Assembly (NCBI GenBank): GCA_946494435.1
Contig: CAMMBO010000014.1
Location: 1-17,532, forward strand
Reading direction: 5' to 3'
DNA from: an uncultured Mycoplasmatota bacterium
Lineage (GTDB): Bacteria; Bacillota_I; Bacilli_A; RF39; UBA660
DNA: 17,532 nucleotides
Under the pieces are notes generated by a model. The model saw only the letters and a list, made by a program, of their open reading frames with translations. It was not told where the DNA came from and did no database searches. Positions 1 to 7,203 of this stretch are shown piece by piece. Within the stretch, counting starts at the first letter, position 1, and every line of letters starts with the position of its first letter. The translations under genes were made by a program, and so were the position numbers.

Positions 1-1
1 A

Positions 2-127
2 GAAGAGGGGGCTAAGGAAGAAAAAATAGAAATTGCTAAGAATCTCATTAAAAAGGGGGTATCTTTCGAAATAGTATCCGAAAGTACCGGATTAAGTATT
101 GGAGAACTAGAAGAACTAAATAAATAA
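2..127 (+). pseudogene. C-terminal tail of an Rpn-family PD-(D/E)XK nuclease/transposase (partial)
   Basis: The reading frame is open from the window edge and gives about 41 residues before TAA, so only a C-terminus is visible. It reads EEGAKEEKIEIAKNLIKKGV and ends in a GLSIGELEEL-type segment. This charged helix followed by a 'G-[LV]S-x-E-E-[LI]' tail is typical of the C-terminus of Rpn-family (PF12784) recombination-promoting nucleases. The first 27 bases are identical to 481-507 in the next fragment, so the two are related copies. Whether the gene is intact upstream cannot be seen. An intrinsic terminator follows at once. Confidence 0.6.
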
Positions 128-152
128 GAAAAAATAATAACTACTTATAACT

Positions 153-184
153 AAAGAAAGAAATGTGATTATTTCTTTCTTTTT
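153..184 (+). terminator. Intrinsic terminator after the first Rpn tail
   Basis: A perfect 12-bp inverted repeat, AAAGAAAGAAAT (153-164) and ATTTCTTTCTTT (171-182), has a 6-nt loop and runs into a short T-tract. The stem is AT-rich but long. Confidence 0.6.
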
Positions 185-205
185 ATGATTATAGTAAATT
201 AAAAG

Positions 206-601
206 ATGTATCTTGCAAGTCTTAAAAATGTTCGTTATAATGGTAGTAACGAGAAAGAAACATATTTAGCAATGTTTAGAGCAGAGTCATTTGAAGAGAT
301 GAGAGATATTGCTAATGGTAATGAGGAGGCTTTGAAAGTAGTGGAAGAACTAGAAAGATTAAGTGAAAATGATGAGTTTAGAGTCCTTTATGATGCTGAG
401 AAAATGAGAAGAAAAGAAATAAACTCTGCAAGACTTGATGGCTATGATGATGGCTATGATGCTGGTAAAACTAAAGGACTAGAAGAGGGGGCTAAGGAAG
501 AAAAAATCGCTATTGCAAAAAATCTTCTTAATATAGGCACACCTAAAGAAGATATAATAAAGGTTACTGGACTAAGTATAGAAGAACTAGAGAAATTATA
601 A
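206..601 (+). pseudogene. Truncated Rpn-family nuclease/transposase, C-terminal half only
   Basis: The 131-codon frame matches the C-terminal half of Rpn-family (PF12784) proteins. It has an acidic helical region (FEEMRDIANGNEEALKVVEE), then E-N-D-E-F-R-x-L-Y-D-A-E-K-x-R-x-x-E, then a charged G-rich repeat (DGYDDGYDAGKTKG) and the terminal GLSIEELEKL. The N-terminal PD-(D/E)XK catalytic domain is absent. A stop codon sits in frame at 200-202, only one codon before the first ATG, and no Shine-Dalgarno site precedes that ATG. It is therefore best read as a decayed remnant rather than a working gene. Bases 481-507 are identical to the start of the window, so two related copies lay in tandem here. 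A small expressed protein is possible but not supported. Confidence 0.65.
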
Positions 602-620
602 AAATCTCTAGTTTTTCTTT
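585..620 (+). terminator. Intrinsic terminator after the second Rpn tail
   Basis: The 9-bp arms AACTAGAGA (585-593) and TCTCTAGTT (605-613) are followed by TTTTCTTT. The hairpin starts inside the last codons of the Rpn remnant and insulates the downstream NAD locus. Confidence 0.7.
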
Positions 621-629
621 AAAAAATAG

Positions 630-658
630 TTGACAAAGCATCTTCTTATTAATATAAT
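630..658 (+). promoter_or_regulatory. Consensus sigma-A promoter of the NAD(P) locus
   Basis: TTGACA (630-635) and TATAAT (653-658) are both perfect hexamers with a 17-nt spacer. Transcription should start near 665, leaving a 5' leader of about 70 nt before prs. The -10 box lies inside the first of two palindromes, so a repressor bound there would block it. Confidence 0.85.
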
Positions 659-721
659 GTTAATAACAGAAATAATTCTGCAATTAATTTTGAGTTTTCT
701 TATTAATAAAATGTTAATAAG
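645..721 (+). promoter_or_regulatory. Pair of palindromic operator-like sites upstream of prs
   Basis: Two copies of a 23-bp palindrome occur, CTTATTAA-N7-TTAATAA[G/C], at 645-667 and 699-721. The second copy is perfect and the first has one arm mismatch. The copies also agree in the central 7 bases apart from one position (TATAATG and TAAAATG). Their centres are 54 bp apart, close to five helical turns. The first covers the -10 box and the second lies in the transcribed leader next to the ribosome binding site. I infer a repressor operator. The obvious candidate ligand is the NrtR-like protein encoded in the same locus. Confidence 0.55.
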
Positions 722-736
722 AAAGAGGAGGTAGTT

Positions 737-1810
737 ATGAATAATTTAAAGTTGATAGTACTAGAGAATATTAAAGAGTTAGGAGAAAAAGTTAATAGTG
801 ATTTAAAGTTGATTAGAGGAGAAAAAACTAATTATATGATAACTGTTAAGGAAGATAGATTTTCTAATGGTGAAGGTAAAGTAAAAATAGAAGATACAGT
901 TAGAGATAAAGATATTTATATTATCTCTGATGTTGGTAATTATGATATTACTTATAACATGCGAGGAATTGTTCATCATATGGGTCCAGATGAACATTTT
1001 CAGGATATAAAAAGAACAATACTTGCTTTATCTGGTTATCAAGAAAAGATTACTTTAATAATGCCTTTGTTGTATCAAGCAAGACAACATAAAAGAAAAG
1101 GAAGAGAGTCCCTAGACTGTGCCCTTGCTTTACAAGAATTAGAACATTTAGGAGTTAATCATATAATTACATTTGATGCCCATGATCCAAATGTTTCTAA
1201 TGCTATTCCAAATCTTCCTTTTGAAAACTTTTATCCTACAAATACTATTTTAGAAGATTTGTTACAGAATGAAGACTTAAAAGATATTTTAGTAATAAGT
1301 CCAGATATGGGAGCGATGGAGAGAGCAAGGTACTATGCAGAACTTTTAGATAGTGATGTGGGAGTTTTTTATAAAAGACGTGATTTATCAAGGGTTGTTA
1401 ATGGTAAAAATCCGATAATTGAACATACTTATATGGGTAGTGATGTTAAAGATAAAGATGTTTTAGTAGTAGATGATATGATTGCATCCGGCTCTTCTAT
1501 GTTGGAAGTAGGGAAAATGTTAAAAGAAAAGGGTGCTAGGAAAGTATATTTTATTGCAACCTTCGCCTTATTTACAGAAGGAATAGAATCTTTTGAGAAA
1601 GCATATTTGGATAATACTTTTGATAAACTCTATACTACAAATCTTTCATATATACCAAAAGATTTTAAAGATAAACCTTGGTTTCATACAGTAGACTGTT
1701 CAATGAATATTGCCAAAATAATTAATGCTTTACATAATAAAGAATCTCTAACTCCTTTATTAAATGGTAAAGAAAAAATATTAAAGTTAAGAGGTGAGAA
1801 AACTTTATGA
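737..1810 (+). CDS. prs: Ribose-phosphate pyrophosphokinase (PRPP synthase)
   Basis: It makes 5-phosphoribosyl 1-diphosphate from ribose 5-phosphate and ATP, the shared precursor of nucleotides, histidine, tryptophan and NAD. Visible motifs are the RQHKRKGRES segment (residues 116-125, equivalent to the RQDRK ATP loop), the metal/ribose region FDAHDPNV (146-153), a KRRDLSRVV flexible loop (213-221) and the PRPP-binding loop VVDDMIASGSS (244-254). At 357 residues it is longer than the usual 310-320, and FDAHDP replaces the common DLH..QIQGFF. It therefore belongs to a divergent long type rather than the B. subtilis type. AGGAGGT lies 5 nt before the ATG. It is the first gene after the promoter at 630-658 and overlaps nadD by 4 nt (ATGA). 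The NAD context suggests it supplies PRPP for pyridine salvage, possibly besides a housekeeping copy elsewhere. Confidence 0.88.
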   Translation: MNNLKLIVLENIKELGEKVNSDLKLIRGEKTNYMITVKEDRFSNGEGKVKIEDTVRDKDIYIISDVGNYDITYNMRGIVHHMGPDEHFQDIKRTILALSGYQEKITLIMPLLYQARQHKRKGRESLDCALALQELEHLGVNHIITFDAHDPNVSNAIPNLPFENFYPTNTILEDLLQNEDLKDILVISPDMGAMERARYYAELLDSDVGVFYKRRDLSRVVNGKNPIIEHTYMGSDVKDKDVLVVDDMIASGSSMLEVGKMLKEKGARKVYFIATFALFTEGIESFEKAYLDNTFDKLYTTNLSYIPKDFKDKPWFHTVDCSMNIAKIINALHNKESLTPLLNGKEKILKLRGEKTL

Positions 1811-2397
1811 AAATAGGAATCTTTGGAGGGAGTTTTAACCCTCCCCATAAAATGCATAAGGAAATCGCTATAGAACTTATAAAAAAACATTATGTAGATA
1901 AAGTTATCTTTGTACCAACTGGTAGTAAATATAAATATAAAAATAATCTTTTAAGTGATAAAGTAAGACTTGATATGCTTAAGTTAATGTGTAAAGATAC
2001 TAATAATTTAGAAGTTAGTGATTATGAATTAAAAGATGATGTTGTTTATACTTATCTGACTCTTAATTATTTTAAAAATAAATATAAAAATGATGAGATA
2101 TATTTTATCTGTGGAACTGATAATTTAAGTTATATAGACAAGTGGAAGAGGGGAGAATATATTCTATCAAATAATAAAATATTAGTTATTAAAAGAAATA
2201 CTGATGATATAAATGCTTTATTAGATAAATATAAAGACTATAAAGATAATATTATTGTTACAGATATAAAAGAAAATGAAATATCTTCTACTAAAATTAG
2301 AGAAATGATATATAATAATAAAAGAGTGAAAAATTATTTAGATAAAAGTGTTGATTTATATATTAGAGATAATAATTTATATAAGGGAGGAATTTAA
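1807..2397 (+). CDS. nadD: Nicotinate-nucleotide adenylyltransferase
   Basis: It adenylylates nicotinate mononucleotide with ATP to give deamido-NAD, the penultimate step of NAD synthesis. The 196-residue chain has the nucleotidyltransferase signature GIFGGSFNPPHKMH at residues 4-17 (GG[ST]F[DN]P.H..H), an internal GTDN (103-106) followed by W113, and the C-terminal ISSTKIRE (159-166), which corresponds to the ISSTxIR motif of NadD. Length is normal for the family. The ATG overlaps the prs stop codon (ATGA), indicating translational coupling. The next gene, pncC, begins directly after its TAA. No nadE or pncB is present in the window, so the final amidation step must be encoded elsewhere. Confidence 0.92.
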   Translation: MKIGIFGGSFNPPHKMHKEIAIELIKKHYVDKVIFVPTGSKYKYKNNLLSDKVRLDMLKLMCKDTNNLEVSDYELKDDVVYTYLTLNYFKNKYKNDEIYFICGTDNLSYIDKWKRGEYILSNNKILVIKRNTDDINALLDKYKDYKDNIIVTDIKENEISSTKIREMIYNNKRVKNYLDKSVDLYIRDNNLYKGGI

Positions 2398-2871
2398 GTG
2401 AACTTTAAAGAGATTATTCATATTTTACAATTAGGACAAAAAACTATTGCCACAATGGAAAGCTGTACTGGTGGTGGAGTAGTTAATGCTATTACTAATT
2501 GTGAGGGTGCTAGTGAAATATTAAAATTTAGTGCGGTAACTTATTCTAATGAATATAAAGTTAAGATGGGTGTACCTAAAGAAGTTATTGATAAATATAC
2601 TGTCTATAGTATGGAAACAGCAATAGAGATGAGTAAAGCGATTAGTGCTTTTGCAGATAGTAATTATGGTATAGGAATAACTGGTAAGCTTAATAGAAGT
2701 GACCCTAATAATCCATGTGGTGATGATAATACTGTTTATATATGTATTTATGATAGAGATAATGATAAATTTTATAAAGAAAAGATGACTGTTAATAAAG
2801 AAAGTCGTGCCTTAAATAAAGAGCATATTATAGATAAGATTATAACAATGTTACTAGATATAATTAAGTAA
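2398..2871 (+). CDS. pncC: Nicotinamide-nucleotide amidohydrolase (CinA C-terminal domain, stand-alone)
   Basis: PncC deamidates NMN to nicotinate mononucleotide, the substrate of NadD encoded just upstream. The 157-residue protein is the single CinA-C domain without the N-terminal MoCF-like part. ESCTGGG (21-27) is the conserved nucleophile region. AVTYSNEYKVKMGV (46-59) matches the family's YSNxxKxxxLGV segment. The usual GIAGPxGG is replaced by GITGKLN, a divergence that leaves some doubt about activity. The start is GTG, placed directly after the nadD stop, with GGGAGGA about 9 nt upstream. The neighbourhood of nadD and nadK strongly favours an NAD-recycling role. Confidence 0.87.
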   Translation: MNFKEIIHILQLGQKTIATMESCTGGGVVNAITNCEGASEILKFSAVTYSNEYKVKMGVPKEVIDKYTVYSMETAIEMSKAISAFADSNYGIGITGKLNRSDPNNPCGDDNTVYICIYDRDNDKFYKEKMTVNKESRALNKEHIIDKIITMLLDIIK

Positions 2872-2897
2872 CATTTTTCTTAAAACTATGTTATAAT
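2868..2897 (+). promoter_or_regulatory. Possible internal promoter before the transglutaminase-like gene
   Basis: A perfect TATAAT (2892-2897) lies in the 72-bp gap after pncC. The best -35 match is GTAACA (2868-2873, 4 of 6) with an 18-nt spacer. It could give separate expression of the second half of the locus. Confidence 0.4.
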
Positions 2898-2943
2898 CAA
2901 ATTATGAAAAAGATTATTAAAATTGATAATGAGGTTTAAAAAT

Positions 2944-3681
2944 ATGAAAAAAGAAATTGGCTGTAATAAAAGTGCTTATGGTACTGTGTTTGGAGGTTTA
3001 GAATCTTCATTTAATGGTGTTTTTAAAGATGAGTTAGTTCGTATTAGTACAGGAATAGGAGACTTATATAGTTGTACTATAGGAGATATTTCATCTGCTT
3101 ATAAAATGTTAGAAGAAAAGATTATTCAAAATTCACCACAGAACGAGAAAGAGGTAATTATTTTAATTTTTCAAGTAGTTAATGATTATTTTGGTACTTT
3201 TGATAATGTTATAGAAAGATTTAATAATTATCCTAATCATGATGATGTACATTTAAAAGGAATTGAACATGGTAAAGTAGCAAATTTAAAAGGAAAAAAT
3301 TCTGGAGTTTGTGTAGAACGGGCTATGTTATCACAGAATTTATTAAAAAGCTGTAATATTGATTCTTATTATAAAGCTTCTGGTATTATAAGAAATGATG
3401 AAAAAGAAATTCATTCATATAATGTTATTACCCTTTTGAATGGTGAACATTATATTTATGATGCTACTATTCCTACTTTAGTTGATAATGAGGTTTCTCC
3501 TTTAGTTTGCAAAATACCTGATTATGTTTTTAATAAGATTATAAGTCCTAGTGCTTCTATAGGATATGCAGTATCTGTAAAACATTATAATCCTTTACAA
3601 GATCGCGATGAAAAAATCATATATGATGCAGGGCATCAAGATGAGCTTTATGTTAGCGAAACATCAAAAGTAATAAAATGA
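2944..3681 (+). CDS. Transglutaminase-like cysteine protein, function unknown
   Basis: The C-terminal half looks like a transglutaminase/papain-like fold with a Cys-His-Asp triad in order: Cys123 in GVCVERA at the start of a helix, His157 in HSYNVI, and Asp173 in YIYDATIPT. These match the pattern [GW]xC.......H.W/Y......D[AP]T of the transglutaminase-like superfamily. Residues 1-90 show no motif that I know. No signal peptide or membrane segment is visible, so it is probably cytosolic. The ATG at 2944 is preferred because GAGG sits 9 nt upstream; in-frame TTG (2923) and ATG (2929) starts lack a proper site. It lies between pncC and the NrtR-like regulator and looks like part of the NAD locus, but its substrate cannot be deduced. 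A peptidase, a transglutaminase or a non-catalytic relative are all possible. Confidence 0.6.
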   Translation: MKKEIGCNKSAYGTVFGGLESSFNGVFKDELVRISTGIGDLYSCTIGDISSAYKMLEEKIIQNSPQNEKEVIILIFQVVNDYFGTFDNVIERFNNYPNHDDVHLKGIEHGKVANLKGKNSGVCVERAMLSQNLLKSCNIDSYYKASGIIRNDEKEIHSYNVITLLNGEHYIYDATIPTLVDNEVSPLVCKIPDYVFNKIISPSASIGYAVSVKHYNPLQDRDEKIIYDAGHQDELYVSETSKVIK

Positions 3682-3702
3682 TTTATTGAAAAGAGGTGCA
3701 GT

Positions 3703-4536
3703 ATGGAAAAAGTTTATAAGAGTGAAGAAGAGTTTTTAAAAGATTATAATGCTAAAGACTTTGAGCAGTTATCAATGACTGCTGATATCCTTTTAATTAG
3801 TGTATCTAGTGAAGAAGTTAATAACTATCGTAAAAATAGTAAGAAGATGATGAGTATTCTTTTAGTTAAAAGAAGTGACTATCCTTTTAAAGGTAAATGG
3901 TGCCTACCTGGAGGATTTTTAGACCCTAAGACGGAAACATTAGAAGAGTGTGCTAAAAGAGTATTAAAAAGAGAAACTAATCTATCTAATATCTATTTAG
4001 AACAATTATATACTTATGATGCTCTTGATAGAGATCCTAGAACAAGAGTAGTATCAACGGCTTTTATCGCTTTAGTAGATAAAAATAGATTAACAGAAAT
4101 GATTAATCCTAATGCTTGTTGGTTTGATGTTATGTTAATAGAAGAAAAAGATAATATTGTAGATATTTCTTTAACTAATGGAGTAGAGAATATTAATCTA
4201 TCAATTAAAAAGACTTTAAGGGAAAAGACTACTGATAGATATAGTTTTAAAACAAGAAAAAATGTATTGGCTTTTGACCACGATATAGTCGTATTAGCAG
4301 GATTAGAACGTTTAAAAAATAAATTAAATTATACTGATATTGTCTTTAATATGATGCCTGAATACTTTACTTTAGGAGAGTTACAACAAGTTTATGAAGT
4401 AATACTTAATAAGAAGTTATTAGATCCAGCTTTTAGAAGAATTATTAAAGATAAAGTAGTTAAGACTAATAAAATGAGAACTGGAGAAGGGCATAGACCA
4501 TCAGTATTATTTAAGTATAGGAAGAAAAATGATTAA
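3703..4536 (+). CDS. nrtR: NrtR-like Nudix/winged-helix transcriptional regulator of NAD metabolism
   Basis: NrtR proteins fuse an ADP-ribose-binding Nudix domain to a DNA-binding winged helix and usually repress NAD genes. Here residues about 25-200 form the Nudix domain, with KGKWCLPGGFLDP (64-75) and a box running to about residue 94. Residues 222-272 carry the typical C-terminal winged helix: FTLGELQQVYEVIL, then a PAFRRII helix and GHRPSVLFKYR. The Nudix box is degraded. It has one extra residue between G and E, and REUxEExGU reads R86-V-L-K-R-E-T-N-L, so two glutamates and the glycine are lost. That fits a sensor that binds but does not hydrolyse ADP-ribose. AGAGGTG precedes the ATG. 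The gene overlaps nadK by 8 nt. The palindromes at 645-721 are its likely targets. Confidence 0.8.
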   Translation: MEKVYKSEEEFLKDYNAKDFEQLSMTADILLISVSSEEVNNYRKNSKKMMSILLVKRSDYPFKGKWCLPGGFLDPKTETLEECAKRVLKRETNLSNIYLEQLYTYDALDRDPRTRVVSTAFIALVDKNRLTEMINPNACWFDVMLIEEKDNIVDISLTNGVENINLSIKKTLREKTTDRYSFKTRKNVLAFDHDIVVLAGLERLKNKLNYTDIVFNMMPEYFTLGELQQVYEVILNKKLLDPAFRRIIKDKVVKTNKMRTGEGHRPSVLFKYRKKND

Positions 4537-5329
4537 GATAAATAGAATAAGATTATTTGTTAATAATAACTTAAAGTCTAGGAAAATTGCCGATATTGTT
4601 AAATCTAAATTAAAAGATAATGGCTTTAAAATAGTTACTAAAAACTATGATTTAGGAATAGCGATTGGGGGAGATGGAGCCTTTCTTAGAATGGTTAAAG
4701 AAAGTTCTTTTGATAGTAAATGTTACTATATTGGAATAAATACAGGTACTCTTGGATTTGCCCAGGAAATAAGTTTTGATGAGATAGATACTTTTATTAA
4801 GAAACTAACTTTAGGAGAGTTAAAATGTGATAAAATTGGGATTGGAGAAATAGAAGTAGAAACTAAAGAGGGTACTTTTAAACATTTTACTTTAAATGAG
4901 TTGGTGTTAAGAGAACAAGAACTTAATACTTCTAAGTTTAAAGTCTTAATAAATGATGAAATATTAGAAAACTATGTAGGAGATGGTTTGTTAGTATCAA
5001 CATCATTTGGTTCTACTGCTTATAATCTTAGTTTTGGAGGTTCTATTGTCTATAATACTTTTCATACTTTACAACTTACACCTATCGCTCCATTAAACTC
5101 TAAGAGTTATAGAAGTCTTTTAAATTCCTTAATAGTTCCTGCTGATAAGATAATATCTATAAGACCAGAAGTAGTTAGTAAAAATGTTCTTATTAGTATA
5201 GATGGAGATAATTATAGATATAATGATGTTATTAGAGTAGATACTTATATAAAAGATAAAGAGATTAAAGTACTTAGAATGAATGATTATGATATGATTA
5301 AAAAGATTAATGAGAAGTTTTTAAAATAA
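4529..5329 (+). CDS. nadK: NAD kinase
   Basis: It phosphorylates NAD to NADP using ATP or polyphosphate. The 266-residue length is normal for bacterial enzymes. Motifs in order: IAIGGDGAFLR (45-54, the catalytic GGDG with Asp49), GINTGTLGF (69-77), TLNELVLRE (conserved Asn-Glu of NAD binding), GDGLLVSTSFGSTAYNLSFGG, and TPIAPL. Ala51 takes the place of the usual Thr of GGDGT. The start overlaps the end of the regulator gene by 8 nt, so the two are likely translationally coupled. It is the last gene of the NAD(P) locus, and a strong hairpin overlaps its stop codon. Together with nadD and pncC it covers three pyridine-nucleotide steps. Confidence 0.93.
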   Translation: MIKINRIRLFVNNNLKSRKIADIVKSKLKDNGFKIVTKNYDLGIAIGGDGAFLRMVKESSFDSKCYYIGINTGTLGFAQEISFDEIDTFIKKLTLGELKCDKIGIGEIEVETKEGTFKHFTLNELVLREQELNTSKFKVLINDEILENYVGDGLLVSTSFGSTAYNLSFGGSIVYNTFHTLQLTPIAPLNSKSYRSLLNSLIVPADKIISIRPEVVSKNVLISIDGDNYRYNDVIRVDTYIKDKEIKVLRMNDYDMIKKINEKFLK

Positions 5330-5375
5330 TTATATTAGAGATATTTATGTATCTTAACAATATAATTATTTTTTT
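5325..5375 (+). terminator. Long AT-rich terminator hairpin ending the NAD(P) locus
   Basis: Perfect 12-bp arms AATAATTATATT (5325-5336) and AATATAATTATT (5359-5370) enclose a second smaller stem, AGATA/TATCT (5339-5343, 5350-5354), and are followed by TTTTT. The 5' arm contains the nadK stop codon. The stem has no G-C pairs, but its length should compensate. Confidence 0.65.
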
Positions 5376-5479
5376 GTTTTTTTTGTACATAGTTATCCCT
5401 TCTTAATTGTTTATTATTTTATCATATATTTCTTTTTTTGAGAATTTAGTGTAAAATAAATGTGTAAGGTAGTGATAGA

Positions 5480-6859
5480 ATGTATGATGTAATAGTAGTA
5501 GGAGCAGGTCCAGCAGGACTTTTCGCATCCCTTAACCTTGCTCGTAATAGTAAGTTAAAAGTACTACTTGTAGATGAAGGCAAGTTTAGTGAAAAACGTG
5601 TTTGTCCTATGAACTCTAAAGGAACAGCTTGTGTTAACTGTAATCCTTGTAATATTTTATCAGGGTATGGTGGTGCCGGAACATTTTCTGATGGAAAACT
5701 TAATTTTATTCCTAAGTTAGGTAAAACTGATTTATTTAAGTATATGGAGAAAAGCGATGCTTATAAATTAATTGATGAAGTGGAGACTATCTTTAATGAG
5801 TTTCATATGGATAGTGATACTTATCCTAGTAATATGGATGAAGCTTTAAAACTAGATGAGAAAATTGCCAAGTCCGGAGCGAATCTTTTGATTATTAAAC
5901 AAAAACATTTAGGAAGTGATTATCTACCTAAATATATAGAAGATATGGAGAAGGCTTTAAAAGATTTAGGTGTTACTTTACTTGATAATTTTAAATGTAG
6001 TGATATAAAAAAAGAAAAAGATTATTATATTGTATCATCTAAAGATGGAGAATATAAAACGAAAAATGTTATTGTCGCTCCTGGTAGAACAGGTGCTAAG
6101 TGGGTGCAGGAGTTAGCCGATAAATATAATATTCCATATACATCGCAAAGTATTGAAATAGGGGTTAGAGTAGAAGTTAGAAAAGAGATACTAAAAGAAA
6201 TTACAGATGTTATTTATGACCCTACAATCTTTATCAAGACAAAGACTTATGATGATGAGATTAGAACATTCTGTACTAATCCTGGGGGTTTTGTAGCGAA
6301 AGAGAATTATTATGGTTATATATGTGTAAATGGGCATGCTTTAAAAGATGTAAAGTCTGCTAATTCTAACTTTGCTTTTATCTCAAAGGTTAACTTGACA
6401 GAACCAGTTACTAATACTAGAGAATATGGTGAATCTATTGCAAAGCTTGCTAATACTCTTGGTGGTGGTAAACCTATTTTACAGACTCTTAAAGATTTAA
6501 GAAGAGGAAGGCGTAGTACTAAAGAGAGAATTAGAAAAAATTATGTAGAACCAACCCTTAAAGACTATACGGCAGGAGATTTAGCTTTGGCTCTTCCTCA
6601 TAGAATTATTACTAATATCTTAGAAGGACTTGAAACATTAGATAAAATAATACCTGGTGTTAATAATGGAGAGACACTTCTATATGGACCAGAGATTAAA
6701 TTCTTTAGTAATGAGATTACTACTGATAATAATATGAAAATTAATAATGAAAATATTTACTTTGTAGGTGATGGAGCGGGTAAAGCTGGTAATATTGTCG
6801 CTGCTGCTGCGACTGGTTTAATTGCATCAAAAGATATAATTGAAAGGATGGAAAAATGA
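5480..6859 (+). CDS. FAD-dependent oxidoreductase of the COG2509 type
   Basis: A 459-residue Rossmann flavoprotein. VIVVGAGPAGLFASL (4-18) is the N-terminal FAD-binding GxGxxG. A C-terminal segment, NIYFVGDGAGKAGNIVAAAATG (about 427-448), is the second FAD-contact motif of this superfamily. Between them NVIVAPGRTGAKW supports the fold. It has a cysteine cluster, C42-x8-C51-x2-C54-x2-C57, followed by GYGGAGTFSDGK, a pattern that I associate with the uncharacterised COG2509 dehydrogenases. No membrane segment is seen. The physiological substrate of the family is not known to me. GGTAGTGA precedes the ATG. It overlaps the next small membrane-protein gene by 4 nt (ATGA), so the two are co-translated. 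Confidence 0.8.
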   Translation: MYDVIVVGAGPAGLFASLNLARNSKLKVLLVDEGKFSEKRVCPMNSKGTACVNCNPCNILSGYGGAGTFSDGKLNFIPKLGKTDLFKYMEKSDAYKLIDEVETIFNEFHMDSDTYPSNMDEALKLDEKIAKSGANLLIIKQKHLGSDYLPKYIEDMEKALKDLGVTLLDNFKCSDIKKEKDYYIVSSKDGEYKTKNVIVAPGRTGAKWVQELADKYNIPYTSQSIEIGVRVEVRKEILKEITDVIYDPTIFIKTKTYDDEIRTFCTNPGGFVAKENYYGYICVNGHALKDVKSANSNFAFISKVNLTEPVTNTREYGESIAKLANTLGGGKPILQTLKDLRRGRRSTKERIRKNYVEPTLKDYTAGDLALALPHRIITNILEGLETLDKIIPGVNNGETLLYGPEIKFFSNEITTDNNMKINNENIYFVGDGAGKAGNIVAAAATGLIASKDIIERMEK

Positions 6860-7185
6860 AAGAGTATATGAAAGAGTATATTGGTGATATTGATAGTAAA
6901 ATTAAATCTAATCATAAATTTAGTAAGGAAGAAATAGATAATTTTCTATTTAAAATGAAATTATTTCAAAAAGAAAGAGTTATACATTTAGTGATAACAT
7001 TATCATATGTTTTTTTTACCATCCTCTTCTTATTTTTAACTAAGTATATCTTTATGATGTTTATAGTATTTTTTATTCTACTTGTTTTTGATGGTTTTTA
7101 TGTATATCATTATTTCTTTTTAGAAAATAGTGTTCAATATATGTATAAACAGTATGATAAAATAAAGAAAAGTACAAAAAAATAA
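6856..7185 (+). CDS. Small two-helix membrane protein, unknown
   Basis: The 109 residues comprise a charged N-terminal region (about 1-42), two adjacent hydrophobic segments (about 43-63 and 66-88, rich in Phe, Leu, Ile) joined by a very short turn, and a basic tail (KKSTKK). It is probably a helical hairpin with both ends on the cytosolic side. I do not recognise the family. The ATG sits in the 4-nt overlap with the FAD oxidoreductase gene, and AGGATGG lies upstream of it. A second in-frame ATG four codons later is possible. The same organisation with the following membrane gene (18-bp gap) suggests one transcript. Confidence 0.65.
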   Translation: MKEYMKEYIGDIDSKIKSNHKFSKEEIDNFLFKMKLFQKERVIHLVITLSYVFFTILFLFLTKYIFMMFIVFFILLVFDGFYVYHYFFLENSVQYMYKQYDKIKKSTKK

Positions 7186-7203
7186 ATATAAGTGGTGATA
7201 TAA

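Noticed and set aside
803..997. 64-codon minus-strand frame inside prs
   Set aside because: It is antisense to a well-supported gene, has no Shine-Dalgarno site and no recognisable composition; a shadow frame.
1684..1890. 68-codon minus-strand frame across the prs-nadD junction
   Set aside because: It is antisense to two clear genes with coupled translation and has no motif; a shadow frame.
2880..2896. Imperfect inverted repeat TTAAAAC-TAT-GTTATAA at the possible internal promoter
   Set aside because: The arms and spacing (N3) differ from the twin palindromes before prs (N7), and it has a mismatch; not enough to call another operator.
2904..2939. 11-codon ORF (MKKIIKIDNEV) before the transglutaminase-like gene, possible leader peptide
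   Set aside because: It has no ribosome binding site, and its end simply contains the Shine-Dalgarno site of the next gene; chance is likely in AT-rich DNA.
3672..3687. AATAAA-ATGA-TTTATT inverted repeat just before the NrtR-like gene
   Set aside because: It lies at the end of a coding region, the arms are short and AT-only, and similarity to the prs palindromes is limited to a TAATAAAATG core.
5438..5457. TTGAGA and TAAAAT before the FAD oxidoreductase gene as a promoter
   Set aside because: The spacing is only 8 nt, so they cannot form one promoter; no better pair was convincing.
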